30,370 nt of DNA. It comes from an uncultured Clostridium sp. (GTDB lineage: Bacteria; Bacillota; Clostridia; Clostridiales; Clostridiaceae). The stretch spans positions 1 to 30,370 of the forward strand of contig CAKVFO010000019.1 of assembly GCA_934746785.1 (NCBI GenBank), in the 5' to 3' direction. The notes under the pieces were generated by a model that worked only from the letters and a program-made list of their open reading frames with translations, searched no databases and was not told the origin of the DNA. Positions 29,804-30,370 of this stretch are shown piece after piece. The translations under genes were made by a program, and so were the position numbers. Every line of letters starts with the position of its first letter. Position 1 is the stretch's first letter.

Positions 29804-30370
29804 TTAATCTAATTTTAATTTAGAAAAATTACTTAAAACTTTTTCAAATTCCTTCTTCTTTTTAATTTTTCTATTTTCTCTTTTTATTATTTCTTCACGC
29901 TCTTCAATTTTATTTAGAGAATCAGATGTATTTTCCTGACGCATTATATTTTCACTTGCTTTTGAATTAATATTTTTTAATATAATTTCATATCTAACAT
30001 ATAAAGATATAAGTTCTAATAATAATTCAGTAATATCACCTTCATAAACAAAGTCTTCTGTATATTGATTATCTGTTCTTGCTTCTAAAGGATATATCCT
30101 TTTCTTTTCAAACTTTATATCTCCAACCTTATTGTATTTTAGATAAAATATATTAATTTCAGATACTTTTCTGTTAAAAATATATTCTGAAACTTTATTT
30201 GAAATTTCATCAATATATAGGTCAAACTCATCTTTCTTTACAGATAAAACTACATTTTCATAATTTCTATTTATTTTCTTTCCTATAAGAATTTTTAAAG
30301 AATCTTTTTCTTCAGCTATAGCTTTATTTATCTGCATATTATAACTTCCGCAAAATCCTCTGTCACTACC
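29804..30370 (-). CDS. F1 gamma-subunit-like protein (partial, continues past right edge)
   Basis: The frame is open to the window edge (188 residues visible), so the gene starts outside and an ATG at 30337 is internal. The first visible residues GSDRGFCGSYN match the hallmark SDRGLCGGYN of F1 gamma. The middle KVSEINIFYLKYNKV matches the conserved LVYNKF strand. The end matches the C-terminal helix: DFVYEGDITELLLEL (canonical DYIYEPSPEELLxxL), YEIILKNINSKASENIMRQE (IYRALLESKASEHAARM), then a Lys-rich helix. About 80 N-terminal residues should lie to the right. Gamma is the rotating central shaft in F1. The sequence is strongly diverged, especially in the polar C-terminal helix that turns inside the alpha3beta3 ring. 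An alpha-like gene is expected further upstream. Confidence 0.85.
   Translation of the reverse strand, partial: GSDRGFCGSYNMQINKAIAEEKDSLKILIGKKINRNYENVVLSVKKDEFDLYIDEISNKVSEYIFNRKVSEINIFYLKYNKVGDIKFEKKRIYPLEARTDNQYTEDFVYEGDITELLLELISLYVRYEIILKNINSKASENIMRQENTSDSLNKIEEREEIIKRENRKIKKKKEFEKVLSNFSKLKLD

Noticed and set aside
29804..30337. Reading the edge gene as a complete 177-residue protein starting at ATG 30337
   Set aside because: The frame is open upstream and encodes the gamma hallmark SDRGFCG before that ATG.
19847..30370. Ordinary ATP synthase operon
   Set aside because: Gamma, beta and epsilon order agrees, but all three are diverged, epsilon lacks its C-terminal domain, and the following genes are co-transcribed envelope proteins. 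The upstream side is not visible, so this is not finally excluded.

Overview
The window is low-GC (strongly A+T-rich, Shine-Dalgarno sites of the AGGAGG type before nearly every gene, sigma-A promoters with 17-bp spacers). The gene content is that of a Gram-positive anaerobe of the Clostridium sensu stricto type: FeoA/FeoA/FeoB next to flavodoxin and a DUF3793 protein, the tsaE-tsaB-rimI operon, tex, an FMN-riboswitch-controlled RibU, and SH3b-NlpC/P60 wall enzymes. I cannot name the species.

Left part (1-5030). A MerR/TipAS-type regulator with its own 19-bp-spacer promoter is followed by a small accessory patch. The patch holds a frameshifted Cys/Lys-rich peptide gene, a double-glycine-leader bacteriocin-like gene interrupted by an in-frame TAG, hairpin repeats and, further right, a decayed IS110-type transposase. 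Embedded in it are tRNA-Trp, a TroA/ZnuA-like protein that has lost its metal-ligand motif, and the tsaE-tsaB-rimI operon.

Middle part (5030-19840). This holds an iron-uptake and iron-sparing cluster (feoC-like, feoA, feoA, feoB, then flavodoxin and DUF3793 behind a promoter with a Fur-box-like site). Next come a probable small transcribed RNA, a coiled-coil protein of unknown function and a cold-shock protein. A three-gene operon of two degenerate molybdenum-cofactor-type proteins plus a GNAT follows. The rest is an eight-SH3b NlpC/P60 wall hydrolase, ribU with its RFN riboswitch, tex, a small membrane protein and a membrane-anchored M28 metallopeptidase.

Right part (19847-30370, all minus strand, tightly packed, running off the right edge). 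Its order of transcription is F1 gamma-like (partial), F1 beta-like, F1 epsilon-like, a polytopic membrane protein, a signal-anchored protein, a 2081-residue secreted Fn3/GLUG-type surface protein, and a C-terminally membrane-anchored protein. The gamma-beta-epsilon order is that of an ATP synthase operon, but everything around it is extracytoplasmic or membrane machinery. By analogy with the mycoplasma F1-like (X0) ATPases that accompany the MIB-MIP immunoglobulin system and Mycoplasma mobile gliding, I infer an ATP-driven rotary or force-generating machine acting on a giant surface protein in a clostridium. This is the most interesting content of the window; the coupling itself is inference.
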